64,000 nucleotides of DNA from Pseudoflavonifractor intestinihominis (GTDB taxonomy: Bacteria > Bacillota > Clostridia > Oscillospirales > Oscillospiraceae). The notes below the pieces were generated by a model. That model did not search any database. It saw nothing but the letters and a program-made list of their open reading frames with translations, and was not told the origin of the DNA. The stretch's first letter is position 1. Each line of letters begins with the position of its first letter. The stretch covers positions 124,001 to 188,000 of the forward strand of contig NZ_JBBMFK010000004.1 in the NCBI RefSeq assembly GCF_040096055.1. The letters are read 5' to 3'. Shown here piece by piece: positions 43,159-51,627 of this stretch. Position numbers and translations under genes: made by a program.

Positions 43159-43767
43159 ATGCCGAAGGTGGCTTATACGGAGGAGGAGCGGGCGCGGGTC
43201 CGGGCGGCGCTGCTTGCCACGGGGCTGGAGCTGATGGCCCGGCAGGGCATCCAGCACACCACTGTGGAACAGATCTACAGGGCAGTGGGCATCTCGCGGA
43301 CCTTTTTCTACTCCTTTTTCCCCACAAAGGAGGACTTTGTGGTGGAGACCCTCTACCTCCAGCAGCCCAAAATTCTGGCCTACGCCAGACAGCTGATGGC
43401 CGACCCGTCCCTCAGCTGGCGGGATGGAGTGCGGCAGTTTCTCCACGCATGCTGCTACGGCGAGAAAAACGGCATCGCCGTCCTCACCGTGGAGGAACAG
43501 CAGCTCATTTTCCGCCGCCTCTCGCCGGAGAGCTACCAGACTTTTCGGGAGAAGCAGGCGCGGCTCTTCGGAGACATCCTGGAGTGCTTCGGCGTCCGGG
43601 CGAACGGGGAGCGGGTGGCCCTGTTCACCAACCTGAGCCTGAGCATCATGATCCTCCGCCGGGCCATCCCCAGCACCCTGCCCCTGTTTGTGCCCGAGGC
43701 CGCCGACAGGACCGTGGCCTTTCAGATCGACGCCATTGTGGACTATCTGGAGACAGTGAGAGAATAA
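43159..43767 (+). CDS. TetR/AcrR family regulator
   Basis: A 202-residue regulator with one normal N-terminal HTH (TTVEQIYRAVGISRTFFYSFF, about residues 34-54) and an all-helical ligand domain. GGGAGG precedes the ATG. No target is plain from context; the downstream genes are separated by more than 150 bases, and upstream is sbcC. Confidence 0.9.
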   Translation: MPKVAYTEEERARVRAALLATGLELMARQGIQHTTVEQIYRAVGISRTFFYSFFPTKEDFVVETLYLQQPKILAYARQLMADPSLSWRDGVRQFLHACCYGEKNGIAVLTVEEQQLIFRRLSPESYQTFREKQARLFGDILECFGVRANGERVALFTNLSLSIMILRRAIPSTLPLFVPEAADRTVAFQIDAIVDYLETVRE

Positions 43768-43929
43768 ACCCCACAGATTCGCCTGAATATATCAGGTTCG
43801 CCCCTGTTCAGGCGGATCTCTTTTCACAGAGAATAAAGATAAAATACTGTATTTGTTTTTATTTTCCCGACGGAGCGCAGGGACGGAAGCCCGTCCCCCT
43901 CAGATAAATGACGCCAGGAGGAGACGACC

Positions 43930-44415
43930 ATGGGATTTTTCAGCAAACTTTTCAAGGGACCGGAGATCGACATGGAGAAAAGCAGGGCCAACGCCCAGAA
44001 GATGCGGCGGCTGTTCAACCAGGTGGTGGAGGACGGGGACCGGTACAGGCTGATCTACGGCTATACCGAGGACGTGAGCCGGTTCAACTACGGCTTTATC
44101 CACGGCAGCAAGACCAAGATCGGCAATTTGATCGTGGGCTGGAACCAGGCGGAGGAGACCATTGTGGTGGTGCCCACAGTCCCCGACCTGTCCGGCTGCG
44201 GGGACCCCGTCTGGTACCGCCGTTCCGAGATCCTGAAGGCCTACCGGAACAAGTACCCCACCGACGCCTTTGTCATCTACCCCGACCGAAAGGGCTATAT
44301 CGCCATCAACGCCTACGACTGGCTGGAGGACGAGAAGCTCTATGTGTATGTGTCCCAGGAGCAGGAGCTGGCCGACTTCACGGCGTTCTTCACCGAGCGC
44401 TTTGCCAAGAAGTGA
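43930..44415 (+). CDS. Conserved protein of unknown function in DUF1266 cluster
   Basis: A 161-residue soluble protein. It opens MGFFSKLFKGPEIDMEKS, an amphipathic start seen in several peripheral membrane proteins, and continues with a mixed alpha/beta domain (YGYTEDVSRFNYGFIHGSK, IVGWNQAEETIVVVP). No family recognised. A GGAGGAG site lies before the ATG. It is first of three close genes on the plus strand, ending in the DUF1266 protein. Confidence 0.75.
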   Translation: MGFFSKLFKGPEIDMEKSRANAQKMRRLFNQVVEDGDRYRLIYGYTEDVSRFNYGFIHGSKTKIGNLIVGWNQAEETIVVVPTVPDLSGCGDPVWYRRSEILKAYRNKYPTDAFVIYPDRKGYIAINAYDWLEDEKLYVYVSQEQELADFTAFFTERFAKK

Positions 44416-44422
44416 GGGGCAC

Positions 44423-44554
44423 ATGTGGTTTTACGAGCTGGGTGCCATACTGCTGGTCCTTGTGGCCGTGGTGATTGTGGGCAACCTGTGGTTCCATACG
44501 GTGGAGTCCCTGCTGGACCGGCTCAAGGGCCTGTTCAGCAGGCGCAAGGACTAG
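44423..44554 (+). CDS. Small single-helix membrane protein
   Basis: A 43-residue protein beginning 8 bases after the previous stop, with GAGGGGC as a weak ribosome site. One membrane helix (about 6-24, GAILLVLVAVVIVGNLW) is followed by an amphipathic basic tail, LLDRLKGLFSRRKD. Tight spacing on both sides supports it as a real gene. Confidence 0.65.
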   Translation: MWFYELGAILLVLVAVVIVGNLWFHTVESLLDRLKGLFSRRKD

Positions 44555-44597
44555 CCGGCATGGCACCCCTTGGAGCCGGAACAGGAGGAGCGGGACG

Positions 44598-45761
44598 ATG
44601 ATTGACTTTGATGAGATCCAGAGACGGGCCCGGGCGGCCAGTGAAAGGGCCTCGGCCAACTTGCGGGAGGCCGTGGAGAAGAGCGAAGCGCTGGCCGGCA
44701 GGATTGGGGAGGAGCCGGAGGAAAAGCTCTCCTCAGAGGAGGGCCGGGTGGAGGCCAACGCCCGGCAGCAGGTGGAGATCCTGGGCCAGACCTTCAGCGA
44801 GGAGGATATGGCCCAAACGGCGGCCAACCAGGCCCAGATGGTACAGATGATGCAGGAGCAGATGGCCCAGGCGGCCTCCATGGGGGCGGATGCGGTGATG
44901 AGCCAGCTGTTCGGCGAGGACATGGGGGTCATTGCGGCGGCGCTGGAGACCCTGTCCATGGAGGAGGACGGCGACGAGGAGGAACGTACGCTGGGCCCGG
45001 AGGAGGAGCAGGCGCTCTACACGCTGCTGGAGGACACCGTGGCCCGGCTGGAGGCCATGCCCGAGCCTGAGCCGGAGCCCTACGGGAAGGACACCGCCCG
45101 GTGGGAGCAGTTCGGCGTCCTTCTCTCCGGCATTGTCTCTACCCTCAACGACCACCGGCTGGACGGTATGGATGTGGAGGAGCATATCCCGGTCATGGAG
45201 CAGCAGGTGGTGTCCATTGTGCGACGATCCTGGGGCATTGACGGCCGGGCGGACCTACTGGACATGATTCGATATCTGTCCCGGGAGGGCTACACCCTGC
45301 GGTACCGGATCTATGCCCAGGCGGCCTCGCCGGAGGAGCTCTGGGACGAGGACGACGACCAGGAGGACCGGGAGAACACGGCCCGGGCCTGGCGCTTTGC
45401 CCAGCGGTACCGGGACCATTACGCCCCAGGCTTTATGGCGGGCTGGGACGTGGGGCGGGCCGCCATGCTGACCCGCTGGGGCAGCTATCTGGGCTGGCTC
45501 ACCCGGGAGGAAGCGGAGGGCATCCTGTGGGACCTGTCCCAGCAGGCGGCAGAAGAGCTGAACAGCTGGCGGGAGTTTGCCCAGTCCTACCTGTTCGGCG
45601 GCCTGATGTGGAAGCTGCTGTGCGGAGACCCGTCGGCAGCCAGCTATCTGGGGTACATAGCGGACGCCGCCGCAGCGCTGCTGGCCGGAAAAGAAGGCCG
45701 GGGCGGACAGTGGCGGGACTTCCCCTGGCCTGCCCGCCGAAAAATCGGTTTTGTGCACTGA
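44598..45761 (+). CDS. DUF1266 domain protein
   Basis: A 387-residue soluble protein. The N-terminal 170 residues are Glu/Ala/Gln-rich and probably coiled (QAQMVQMMQEQMAQAASM). The C-terminal half, from about 215, is the DUF1266 domain: GWDVGRAAMLTRWGSYLGWL, EEAEGILWDLSQQAAEE, SWREFAQSYLFGGLMWK. DUF1266 proteins are predicted to bind or modify nucleic acid-related targets, without firm proof. Last gene of the three-gene cluster. Confidence 0.8.
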   Translation: MIDFDEIQRRARAASERASANLREAVEKSEALAGRIGEEPEEKLSSEEGRVEANARQQVEILGQTFSEEDMAQTAANQAQMVQMMQEQMAQAASMGADAVMSQLFGEDMGVIAAALETLSMEEDGDEEERTLGPEEEQALYTLLEDTVARLEAMPEPEPEPYGKDTARWEQFGVLLSGIVSTLNDHRLDGMDVEEHIPVMEQQVVSIVRRSWGIDGRADLLDMIRYLSREGYTLRYRIYAQAASPEELWDEDDDQEDRENTARAWRFAQRYRDHYAPGFMAGWDVGRAAMLTRWGSYLGWLTREEAEGILWDLSQQAAEELNSWREFAQSYLFGGLMWKLLCGDPSAASYLGYIADAAAALLAGKEGRGGQWRDFPWPARRKIGFVH

Positions 45762-45858
45762 TGGAGGAGAAATGCAGTGACCAAGCCAGGAAACGGCGTG
45801 TTTTGGAGACAGAGGGCCGTTTGGAGCACCGGCGGCACACTGGAAGCTGAGGAAGGTC

Positions 45859-45887
45859 TTGACAATGTCCATCAATGACGGTATAAT
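45859..45887 (+). promoter_or_regulatory. Promoter of the glycine riboswitch transcript
   Basis: Consensus TTGACA (45859-45864), 17 bases, TATAAT (45882-45887). The gap from 45762 to here shows nothing else. Confidence 0.85.
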
Positions 45888-45902
45888 GTCCTTCACAACC
45901 GA

Positions 45903-46092
45903 ACAGGACAATTGAAGCGCCCAGGAAAAAGCCGTTGGCTTGTCGAAGGAGTAACACTCTCAGGCGTTCCGGACCGGAACAGAGACTGCGCGTGGATGTC
46001 ACTCTGGAGAAGCTCACGAACTGGGTGCCGAAGGGGCAAAGCGGCGCGGGACAGCGCCGCCAATCTCTCAGGCAAAAGGACAGAGGATGCAC
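45903..46092 (+). promoter_or_regulatory. Tandem glycine riboswitch
   Basis: Two aptamers in a row. The second (about 46010-46088) is close to consensus: GGAGA, GCCGAAGGGGCAA, then CTCTCAGGCAAAAGGACAGAGG, with outer stem 46012-46016/46081-46085. The first (about 45910-45985) has CGAAGGAGTAA and ACTCTCAGGC, but the usual AAAAGGAC segment is replaced by a small hairpin (GTTCC/GGAAC, 45965-45980). The arrangement, promoter upstream and a terminator hairpin between aptamers and gene, fits control of the glycine/alanine symporter gene that follows. Confidence 0.92.
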
Positions 46093-46140
46093 AGGGACGG
46101 CGGGGTCATTGGCCCGGCCGGAGGCAGTGTTTTTTCTTTT

Positions 46141-46173
46141 CAGGCCGTGGGCAGACCCACGGTCTGTTTTTTT
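46141..46173 (+). terminator. Expression-platform terminator of the glycine riboswitch
   Basis: Eleven-base stem 46141-46151/46156-46166 with one G-T pair and a T7 run, ending 20 bases before the symporter start. Glycine binding probably decides whether it forms. Confidence 0.88.
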
Positions 46174-46192
46174 GAAGAGGAGAGAAAACACT

Positions 46193-47611
46193 ATGATGGA
46201 AGCACTGCAAGCGCTGGAGGCGTGGCTCTATCCCCACGTCTGCAACATCAACGTCACCCTGTCCAGCTACATTCTGGTCTTTCTGCTCATCGGCGTGGGG
46301 CTCTGGTACTCCATCCGCACCCGCTTCATCCAGATCCGCTGCTTCGGCGAGGGCATGCGGCGGGTGTTCGGCAACCTGTCCCTGCGGGGCGGGCGGCAGG
46401 AGCGGGGCATGAGCTCCTTCCAGGCCCTGGCCACCGCCGTGGCCGCCCAGGTGGGCACGGGCAACATCGTGGGCGCCTCGGGCGCCATCCTCACCGGCGG
46501 CCCCGGGGCCATCTTCTGGATGTGGATCATCGCCTTCTTCGGCATGGCCACCATCTACGCCGAGGCCACCCTGGCCATCAAGACCCGGATCACCGACGAC
46601 CAGGGCCACTTCCACGGCGGCCCGGTGTACTACATCACCACCGCCTTCAAGGGCGCCTTCGGCAAGTTCCTGGCCGGCTTCTTCGCCGTGGCCATCATCC
46701 TGGCCCTGGGCTTCATGGGCTGTATGGTCCAGTCCAACTCCATCGGCTCCACCTTCCAGACCGCCTTCCACATCCCCTCCTGGGTGGTGGGCATCGTGCT
46801 GGTGGTCATCTGCGCGTTCATCTTCCTGGGCGGCATGGACCGCCTGGCGGCTGTGACCGAGAAGCTGGTGCCCGTCATGGCGGTCATCTTCCTGGCCGGC
46901 GGCCTGGTGGTGCTCATCGCCCGGTACCGCTACATCCCCGAGACCTTCGCCATGATCTTCCGCTACGCCTTCCAGCCCCAGGCCATCATCGGCGGCGGCT
47001 TCGGCTACGCCATCAAGACCGCCATCAGCCAGGGCGCCAAACGGGGCCTGTTCTCCAACGAGGCGGGCATGGGCTCCACCCCCCACGCCCACGCCCAGGC
47101 CAACGTGAAGGACCCCCACGATCAGGGCGTGGTGGCCATGGTGGGCGTGTTCATCGACACCTTTGTGGTGCTCACCCTCAACGCCCTGGTCATCATCTCC
47201 ACCCTGTACACCAGCGACGGCATCCTTCACACCGGCGCCATCCCCGAGGGGATCGGCAAGACCAATCTGGCCCAGACCGCCTTCGGAACTGTGTTCGGCG
47301 GGGAGGGGGGCGCTGCGTTCGTGGCGGTGTGCCTGTTCTTCTTCGCCTTCTCCACGGTGCTGAGCTGGAACATGTTCGGCAAGATCAACGTGATCTATCT
47401 CTTCGGCAAAAAGGCCGCGCCGGTATACGCGGTGGTCGCCCTGATCTTTATTTTCCTGGGTACCCTTATGTCCAACGATCTGGTGTGGGAACTGACGGAT
47501 ATGTTCAACAACCTGATGGTCATCCCCAACGCCATCGCCCTCTTTGCCCTGACGGGCACGGTGGTGAACATCGCCCGGGCCCACTCAGGGAAAAAAGCAG
47601 TCAAAAAATAA
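46193..47611 (+). CDS. Sodium:alanine/glycine symporter (AGCS family)
   Basis: A 472-residue carrier with ten to eleven membrane helices. The signature QVGTGNIVGASGAILTGGPG lies at residues 85-105 (quoted in part), and SQGAKRGLFSNEAGMGSTPHAHA in the middle is diagnostic. The tandem glycine riboswitch directly upstream argues that glycine is the substrate. The start is ATG 46193, or 46196 three bases on; GAGGAGAG stands before both. Confidence 0.95.
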   Translation: MMEALQALEAWLYPHVCNINVTLSSYILVFLLIGVGLWYSIRTRFIQIRCFGEGMRRVFGNLSLRGGRQERGMSSFQALATAVAAQVGTGNIVGASGAILTGGPGAIFWMWIIAFFGMATIYAEATLAIKTRITDDQGHFHGGPVYYITTAFKGAFGKFLAGFFAVAIILALGFMGCMVQSNSIGSTFQTAFHIPSWVVGIVLVVICAFIFLGGMDRLAAVTEKLVPVMAVIFLAGGLVVLIARYRYIPETFAMIFRYAFQPQAIIGGGFGYAIKTAISQGAKRGLFSNEAGMGSTPHAHAQANVKDPHDQGVVAMVGVFIDTFVVLTLNALVIISTLYTSDGILHTGAIPEGIGKTNLAQTAFGTVFGGEGGAAFVAVCLFFFAFSTVLSWNMFGKINVIYLFGKKAAPVYAVVALIFIFLGTLMSNDLVWELTDMFNNLMVIPNAIALFALTGTVVNIARAHSGKKAVKK

Positions 47612-47621
47612 GCTGAAGCGC

Positions 47622-47659
47622 CAGCGCCCGCCGGGACCATGTCCCGGCGGGCGCTGTTT
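47622..47659 (+). terminator. Terminator after the symporter gene
   Basis: Perfect 15-base stem 47622-47636/47642-47656 with TTT tail. Confidence 0.85.
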
Positions 47660-47772
47660 CCGTGAGAGGGCCTCCCGGCGTGAAAAACGGCGGAAAGCTG
47701 AAATTTGTTTTCAGATTTTTTGCGAGAAGGGGCATATGACGGCTCCTCGGGCGAGAAAAGTGGAAAACCGAC

Positions 47773-47801
47773 TTGTAAAGCGGGAGGGCTTGCGCTATAA
47801 T
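47773..47801 (+). promoter_or_regulatory. sepF promoter
   Basis: TTGTAA (47773-47778), 17 bases, TATAAT (47796-47801). Confidence 0.75.
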
Positions 47802-47828
47802 GTAGAAAAACGACAGGGAGGGAAAAGC

Positions 47829-48272
47829 ATGGGAATCTGGAACAAGGTGCGGGCGCGCATCCTGGGCGAGAGCTGGGAGGCGCCGGACAGCGCGGCGGAG
47901 AAGGACCCGCCGGAGGACAGCCGGCCGGGCCGGAGCCAGAGCTTTTCCCCGGCGGACGACACGGGGATGGGCAAGGTCATGGTGCTTACCCCCGGCAAGT
48001 ATGTGGACGCGGGCAAGATCGCCGACTGCCTGCTGGACGGCTACGCGGTGGCGGTCAATCTGGAGAGCGCCTCACGGGAGGCGGCGCGGCGGATCGTGGA
48101 CTTTCTCAGCGGCGCGGCCTACGGCCGGGACGGACAGATGGTCCAGATCGGATACAGCGCCTATCTGCTCCTGCCCGCAGGCGTGAAGCTGCTGGACGGA
48201 GAAGAGGAGAAGGACCCGGACGGCACCGGCTTTGAGGACGCCCAGGACCTCCGGCAGCGGTACAGAGCATAG
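47829..48272 (+). CDS. sepF: Cell division protein SepF
   Basis: A 147-residue protein that ties FtsZ filaments to the membrane. The N-terminal amphipathic helix (MGIWNKVRARILG) would insert in the membrane; an acidic linker and the DUF552 domain (KVMVLTPGKYVDAGKIADCLLDGYAVAVNLE, FLSGAAYGRDGQMVQIG) follow. ATG 47829 fits AGGGAGGG upstream. It stands apart from ftsZ and from the usual ylm cluster, with its own promoter and terminator. Confidence 0.94.
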   Translation: MGIWNKVRARILGESWEAPDSAAEKDPPEDSRPGRSQSFSPADDTGMGKVMVLTPGKYVDAGKIADCLLDGYAVAVNLESASREAARRIVDFLSGAAYGRDGQMVQIGYSAYLLLPAGVKLLDGEEEKDPDGTGFEDAQDLRQRYRA

Positions 48273-48300
48273 GGATATACAAAGTATAGGGATATACAAG

Positions 48301-48333
48301 AAGGGGACCGGCAGTTGGCCGGTCCCCTCTTTA
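48301..48333. terminator. Bidirectional terminator
   Basis: Stem 48301-48312/48318-48328 between the convergent sepF and DUF3048 genes. Confidence 0.75.
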
Positions 48334-48344
48334 TGTATCAGCGC

Positions 48345-49487
48345 TTATTCAAAGGTCACCTGGGCGTTCAGGGGCACGATGTTCACATAGGTCTTGCCCC
48401 GGCCGAAGACGATGGGGTTGCCCTCCAGGTCGGTGTAATAGAGCTGTCCGTCGGGCTCGGACTTGCTCCACACCAGGTCTATGACCTTGCCGCCGCAGGC
48501 GAAGTACCCGGTTCCGCCGCTGGACAGGTCCACGGAGACGTGGCCGTAGGAGTCGCCGGTGCTGCGGCAGGCGGTGCGCAGCACCACCACGTTGGTGACG
48601 CCCACCTGCTCGCCGGTGTTGCCGTCGATGTAGGCGTCCCCGTACTCGGACACCAGGTAGCGCCCGGTGTCCTGATCGTAGGTGAACACGCCGGTCTTGT
48701 AGTTGGAGAAGGGCACCGTGATGACGGGGGCGTCGGTGCCGCCGGCGGGGGTGCCGTCGTCGGCAAAGTCCATCTGGTAGGTCCAGCCCTCCTTGTGATC
48801 CTGCCGGAAGGAGGCGGCGGAGAAGATCTCATCGATCTTCGCGCCGGTGGTGACCACGCTGTGGACATACCCGTTGGCCTTCACACGGCCCGGGTCCCGC
48901 CACATCAGGTTGCCGCCCTCGGTGTTGCTCATGTAGGGGCCCCGGACGCCGTCCAGAGAGGTGACCCCCCAGGCCCTGATTTTGCCGTAGGCGTCCTCCA
49001 CACCGGCCACATCGCTGCCGCCGGCGTGGATGAGAATGGCGTCGTGGCCCAGGGCCAGTTCCAGATAGTAGGTGCGGGTGGAGCGGACCGAGCCGATGAC
49101 CCCCGCATCCCGGGGATTCTGGTACACCGCCATCATGCGGGTGATGCCGCCCTCCTCCAGGCACTCGTAGATGATGTCCGCATTGGACTGGCCCTGCTGG
49201 GGCAGCGCCTGCTCCAGGTTGTTGAGCATGATGGCCACCGGGCGCTTGTTCACCCACTCCTCCTCCATGGGCTCGCCGGTGAGGGGGTTCCGGGGGCCGG
49301 TGTACTCGGGCTCCGGGGTCTCGGTAGGCGTGGCCGTGGGGCTGGGGGAGGGCTCTGGGGCCTGGGTCCTGGCGGGCAGGGTGGGGATGTCGGGGGGCGT
49401 GGGGGTGACGTCCGCCGTCTTGGAGCCGCAGGCGGAGAGCAGGAGCAGCAGGGACAGGCAGAGCGGGAGCATCCGGCGCAGACGCAT
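48345..49487 (-). CDS. YerB-like DUF3048 lipoprotein
   Basis: A 380-residue lipoprotein with lipobox LLSAC (Cys near residue 20) and a long Pro/Thr/Glu linker to about residue 65. The DUF3048 N-domain starts at NPLTGEP and has RPVAIMLNNLEQALPQQGQSNADIIYE and SVRSTRTYYLELAL; the C-domain has YAVDxG-like FAxGGK blocks in YFACGGKVIDLVWSK. In B. subtilis YerB-type proteins are envelope proteins of unknown role. The promoter is at 49522-49550. Confidence 0.92.
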   Translation of the reverse strand: MRLRRMLPLCLSLLLLLSACGSKTADVTPTPPDIPTLPARTQAPEPSPSPTATPTETPEPEYTGPRNPLTGEPMEEEWVNKRPVAIMLNNLEQALPQQGQSNADIIYECLEEGGITRMMAVYQNPRDAGVIGSVRSTRTYYLELALGHDAILIHAGGSDVAGVEDAYGKIRAWGVTSLDGVRGPYMSNTEGGNLMWRDPGRVKANGYVHSVVTTGAKIDEIFSAASFRQDHKEGWTYQMDFADDGTPAGGTDAPVITVPFSNYKTGVFTYDQDTGRYLVSEYGDAYIDGNTGEQVGVTNVVVLRTACRSTGDSYGHVSVDLSSGGTGYFACGGKVIDLVWSKSEPDGQLYYTDLEGNPIVFGRGKTYVNIVPLNAQVTFE

Positions 49488-49521
49488 GGCAAAGGCCTCC
49501 GTTCGTCAAGATTCTGTTTTT

Positions 49522-49550
49522 ATAGTACCGGGTGAGAGGGCCGGTGTCAA
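49522..49550 (-). promoter_or_regulatory. Promoter of the DUF3048 lipoprotein gene
   Basis: Minus strand: TTGACA (49550-49545), 17 bases, TACTAT (49527-49522). Confidence 0.72.
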
Positions 49551-49569
49551 GGGAATGGAGGAGAGAAAA

Positions 49570-49599
49570 GCCGCCCGGACGGCCATGGTCCGGGCGGCT
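49570..49599 (-). terminator. Terminator after the CofE-like gene
   Basis: Perfect 12-base stem 49570-49581/49588-49599 followed on the minus strand by TTTTCTC. Confidence 0.85.
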
Positions 49600-49613
49600 G
49601 GAGATACCGAAAA

Positions 49614-50810
49614 TCAGTCGGTGGTGTAGTTGTCGAAGTAGCCCTGGATATAGACGATGGGGGTGCCCTTGTCGCCGGAGCCGGAGGTCAGGTCGCACAG
49701 GGAACCGATCAGGTCGGTGAGGCGGCGGGGGGTGGTGCCCTGGGAGACCATGTTGCCCACCAGGCTGCTGCCGTCCTTCTTGCGGATCTGGTCCTTGATG
49801 GCGTCCCGGAGGGCCTCGCCGGACAGGGAGGCGAAGTCGTTGTCGGCCAGGTACTTCAGCTTCAGCTCGTTGGGGGTGCCCTCCAGGCCGGCGGTGTAGG
49901 CGGGGGAGACCACCGGGTCGGCCAGCTCCCAGATCTTGCCCACCGGGTCCTTGAAGGCGCCGTCGCCGTAGACCATGACCTCCACATGCTTGCCGGTCTC
50001 GGCGAGCATCTTGGCCTGGATGGCCTCCACCAGGTCCTGGCAGGGGCGGGGGAACAGCTTCACCTTGTCCTCGGTGGCCTTGTTGGAGCCCAGCAGGCCG
50101 TAGGTCTCGTTGCAGCCGCTGCCGTTGACGGGGGCGGTCATGATGTCGTCCAGGGTGAGAACCTTCTCCGCGCCGGCGGCCTGGAGCAGGCGCTTGGTGC
50201 GCTTGCGGGTGTGGATGTCGCAGGCCAGGACGGTCTTGGTGTAGTTCAGAATGGCCCGGGGGTCGTTGGCGAAGATGATCTCCACCTCGGCGCCGCACTC
50301 CTGGATCAGGTTCTGGTAGTACGCCACATAGTCCACGCCGGTGAAGGGGTGCTTCTCGTAGCCGAAGAGCTCACGGTAGCGCTCCAGGGTGAGCACGTCC
50401 TTGTAGGGGTCCACGCCCTTCTCGTCCACGGCGTCCAGGCTGATGAGGTGGTTGCCCACCTCGTCGGAGGGGTAGGAGAGCATCAGCACGATCTTGCTGC
50501 AGCCCTTGGCGATGCCCCGCAGGCAGATGGCGAAGCGATTGCGGGACAGGATGGGGAAGATGACGCCCACGGTGCCGCCGCCCAGCTTGGCGCGCACGTC
50601 GGCGGCGATGTCGTCCACGGTGGCGTAGTTGCCCTGGCTCCGGGCCACAATGGCCTCGGTAATGGCAATGACGTCCCGGTCGCGCACGGTGAAGCCGTCG
50701 TCCTTGGCGGCCTCCAGCACGGAAGAGGTGACGATATCCACCAGGTTATCGCCGCTGCGGATAATGGGGGCGCGAACGCCGCGGGAAACGGTACCGACCA
50801 TCCGGCTCAT
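49614..50810 (-). CDS. Coenzyme F420-0:L-glutamate ligase family protein (CofE-like)
   Basis: A 398-residue protein matching the F420 ligase fold: TEAIVARSQGNYA, GVIFPILSRNRFAICLRGIAKG, and GSGCNETYGLLGSN blocks. True CofE is about 250 residues and adds glutamate to F420; this clostridial form is longer and no other F420 gene is in view. It probably ligates an amino acid to another carrier, or modifies a peptide or wall precursor. Its neighbours are unrelated, so context does not help. Confidence 0.75.
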   Translation of the reverse strand: MSRMVGTVSRGVRAPIIRSGDNLVDIVTSSVLEAAKDDGFTVRDRDVIAITEAIVARSQGNYATVDDIAADVRAKLGGGTVGVIFPILSRNRFAICLRGIAKGCSKIVLMLSYPSDEVGNHLISLDAVDEKGVDPYKDVLTLERYRELFGYEKHPFTGVDYVAYYQNLIQECGAEVEIIFANDPRAILNYTKTVLACDIHTRKRTKRLLQAAGAEKVLTLDDIMTAPVNGSGCNETYGLLGSNKATEDKVKLFPRPCQDLVEAIQAKMLAETGKHVEVMVYGDGAFKDPVGKIWELADPVVSPAYTAGLEGTPNELKLKYLADNDFASLSGEALRDAIKDQIRKKDGSSLVGNMVSQGTTPRRLTDLIGSLCDLTSGSGDKGTPIVYIQGYFDNYTTD

Positions 50811-50941
50811 GAAAAAACACTCCTAAATTTCAAATTTCTGTACAGAGCGGCGGGAAGCCGCCCGGCCATATTACAACATATTATACAACAAATCAAGATC
50901 CGGGCACAATAGATAATTGGATCGGGTCCGTAAAAAATCCG

Positions 50942-51535
50942 TCAAAAGGCCAGCTGATTCGGGGAGATGCGGTCGGCCTCGGTGATGGGGCGGATGGGGC
51001 GGCAGGGGACGCCGGCGGCCACCACTCCGGCGGGGATGTCGCGGGTGACCACGCTGCCCGCGCCGATGGTGGAGCCTGCGCCTATGGTGACGCCGCCGCA
51101 GACCACCGCGTTGGCGCCGATCCAAACATTGTCCTCCAGGGTGATGGGGGCGGAGGTGCTGATGCCCTGGGACCGCTGCTCCGGGTCCAGGGAATGGCCC
51201 GCGCAGGCCAGGCACACGCCGGGGGCGAGGAAGGCCCCCGCCCCGATGTGGACGGGGGAGGTGTCCAGGATGACGCAGTTGTAGTTGATGACGGCCAGGC
51301 CGTGGGTGTGGATGTTGAAGCCGTAGTCGCAGTGAAAGGCGGGCTCGATGAAGGTGAGGGGGTGGCAGGTGCCCAGAAGCTGCTCCAGGATGTCCTGCCG
51401 CAGCGCCTGCTGGTCGGGTGCGGACTGGTTGTAGGTCCAGCAGAGCCGCTGGGCCTTGGCCTTCAGGTCAGAGGGGATGTTCCGGTTCTGGCCGGTGTAC
51501 CCCGTCCGACTCCGGAGAAGATCCAGAAGTTCCAT
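50942..51535 (-). CDS. Sugar O-acetyltransferase (maltose/galactoside acetyltransferase type)
   Basis: A 197-residue left-handed beta-helix enzyme using acetyl-CoA. The NMT-like N-terminus (LKAKAQRLCWTYNQ) is followed by hexapeptide repeats: VHIGAGAFLAPGVCLACAGHSL with the catalytic His, and VWIGANAVVCGGVTIGAGSTIGAGSVV. The end reads PIRPITEAD. The start is set at the internal ATG 51535, as the first 20 residues of the longer frame look non-native. Acceptor sugar unknown. Confidence 0.9.
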   Translation of the reverse strand: MELLDLLRSRTGYTGQNRNIPSDLKAKAQRLCWTYNQSAPDQQALRQDILEQLLGTCHPLTFIEPAFHCDYGFNIHTHGLAVINYNCVILDTSPVHIGAGAFLAPGVCLACAGHSLDPEQRSQGISTSAPITLEDNVWIGANAVVCGGVTIGAGSTIGAGSVVTRDIPAGVVAAGVPCRPIRPITEADRISPNQLAF

Positions 51536-51579
51536 GGTGAAAATTCCTTCCTGTACAGTGAGACTTATGAAAGGGGCAG

Positions 51580-51611
51580 ACAGGCGCCCCGGCATGAGCC
51601 GGGGCGCCTGT
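51580..51611 (-). terminator. Hairpin after purA
   Basis: GC-rich stem of 13 bases each side between purA and the acetyltransferase gene; the T-run is poor, so termination may be partial. Confidence 0.55.
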
Positions 51612-51627
51612 TGAAGCGGTATTGGAA

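Noticed and set aside
39680..43327. A 1,215-codon minus-strand open frame
   Set aside because: Shadow of sbcC; Leu/Gln/Pro/Arg-rich with no domain and no start signal.
49614..50810. Calling this gene cofE in an F420 pathway
   Set aside because: Only the fold matches; length differs and no other F420 gene is seen.
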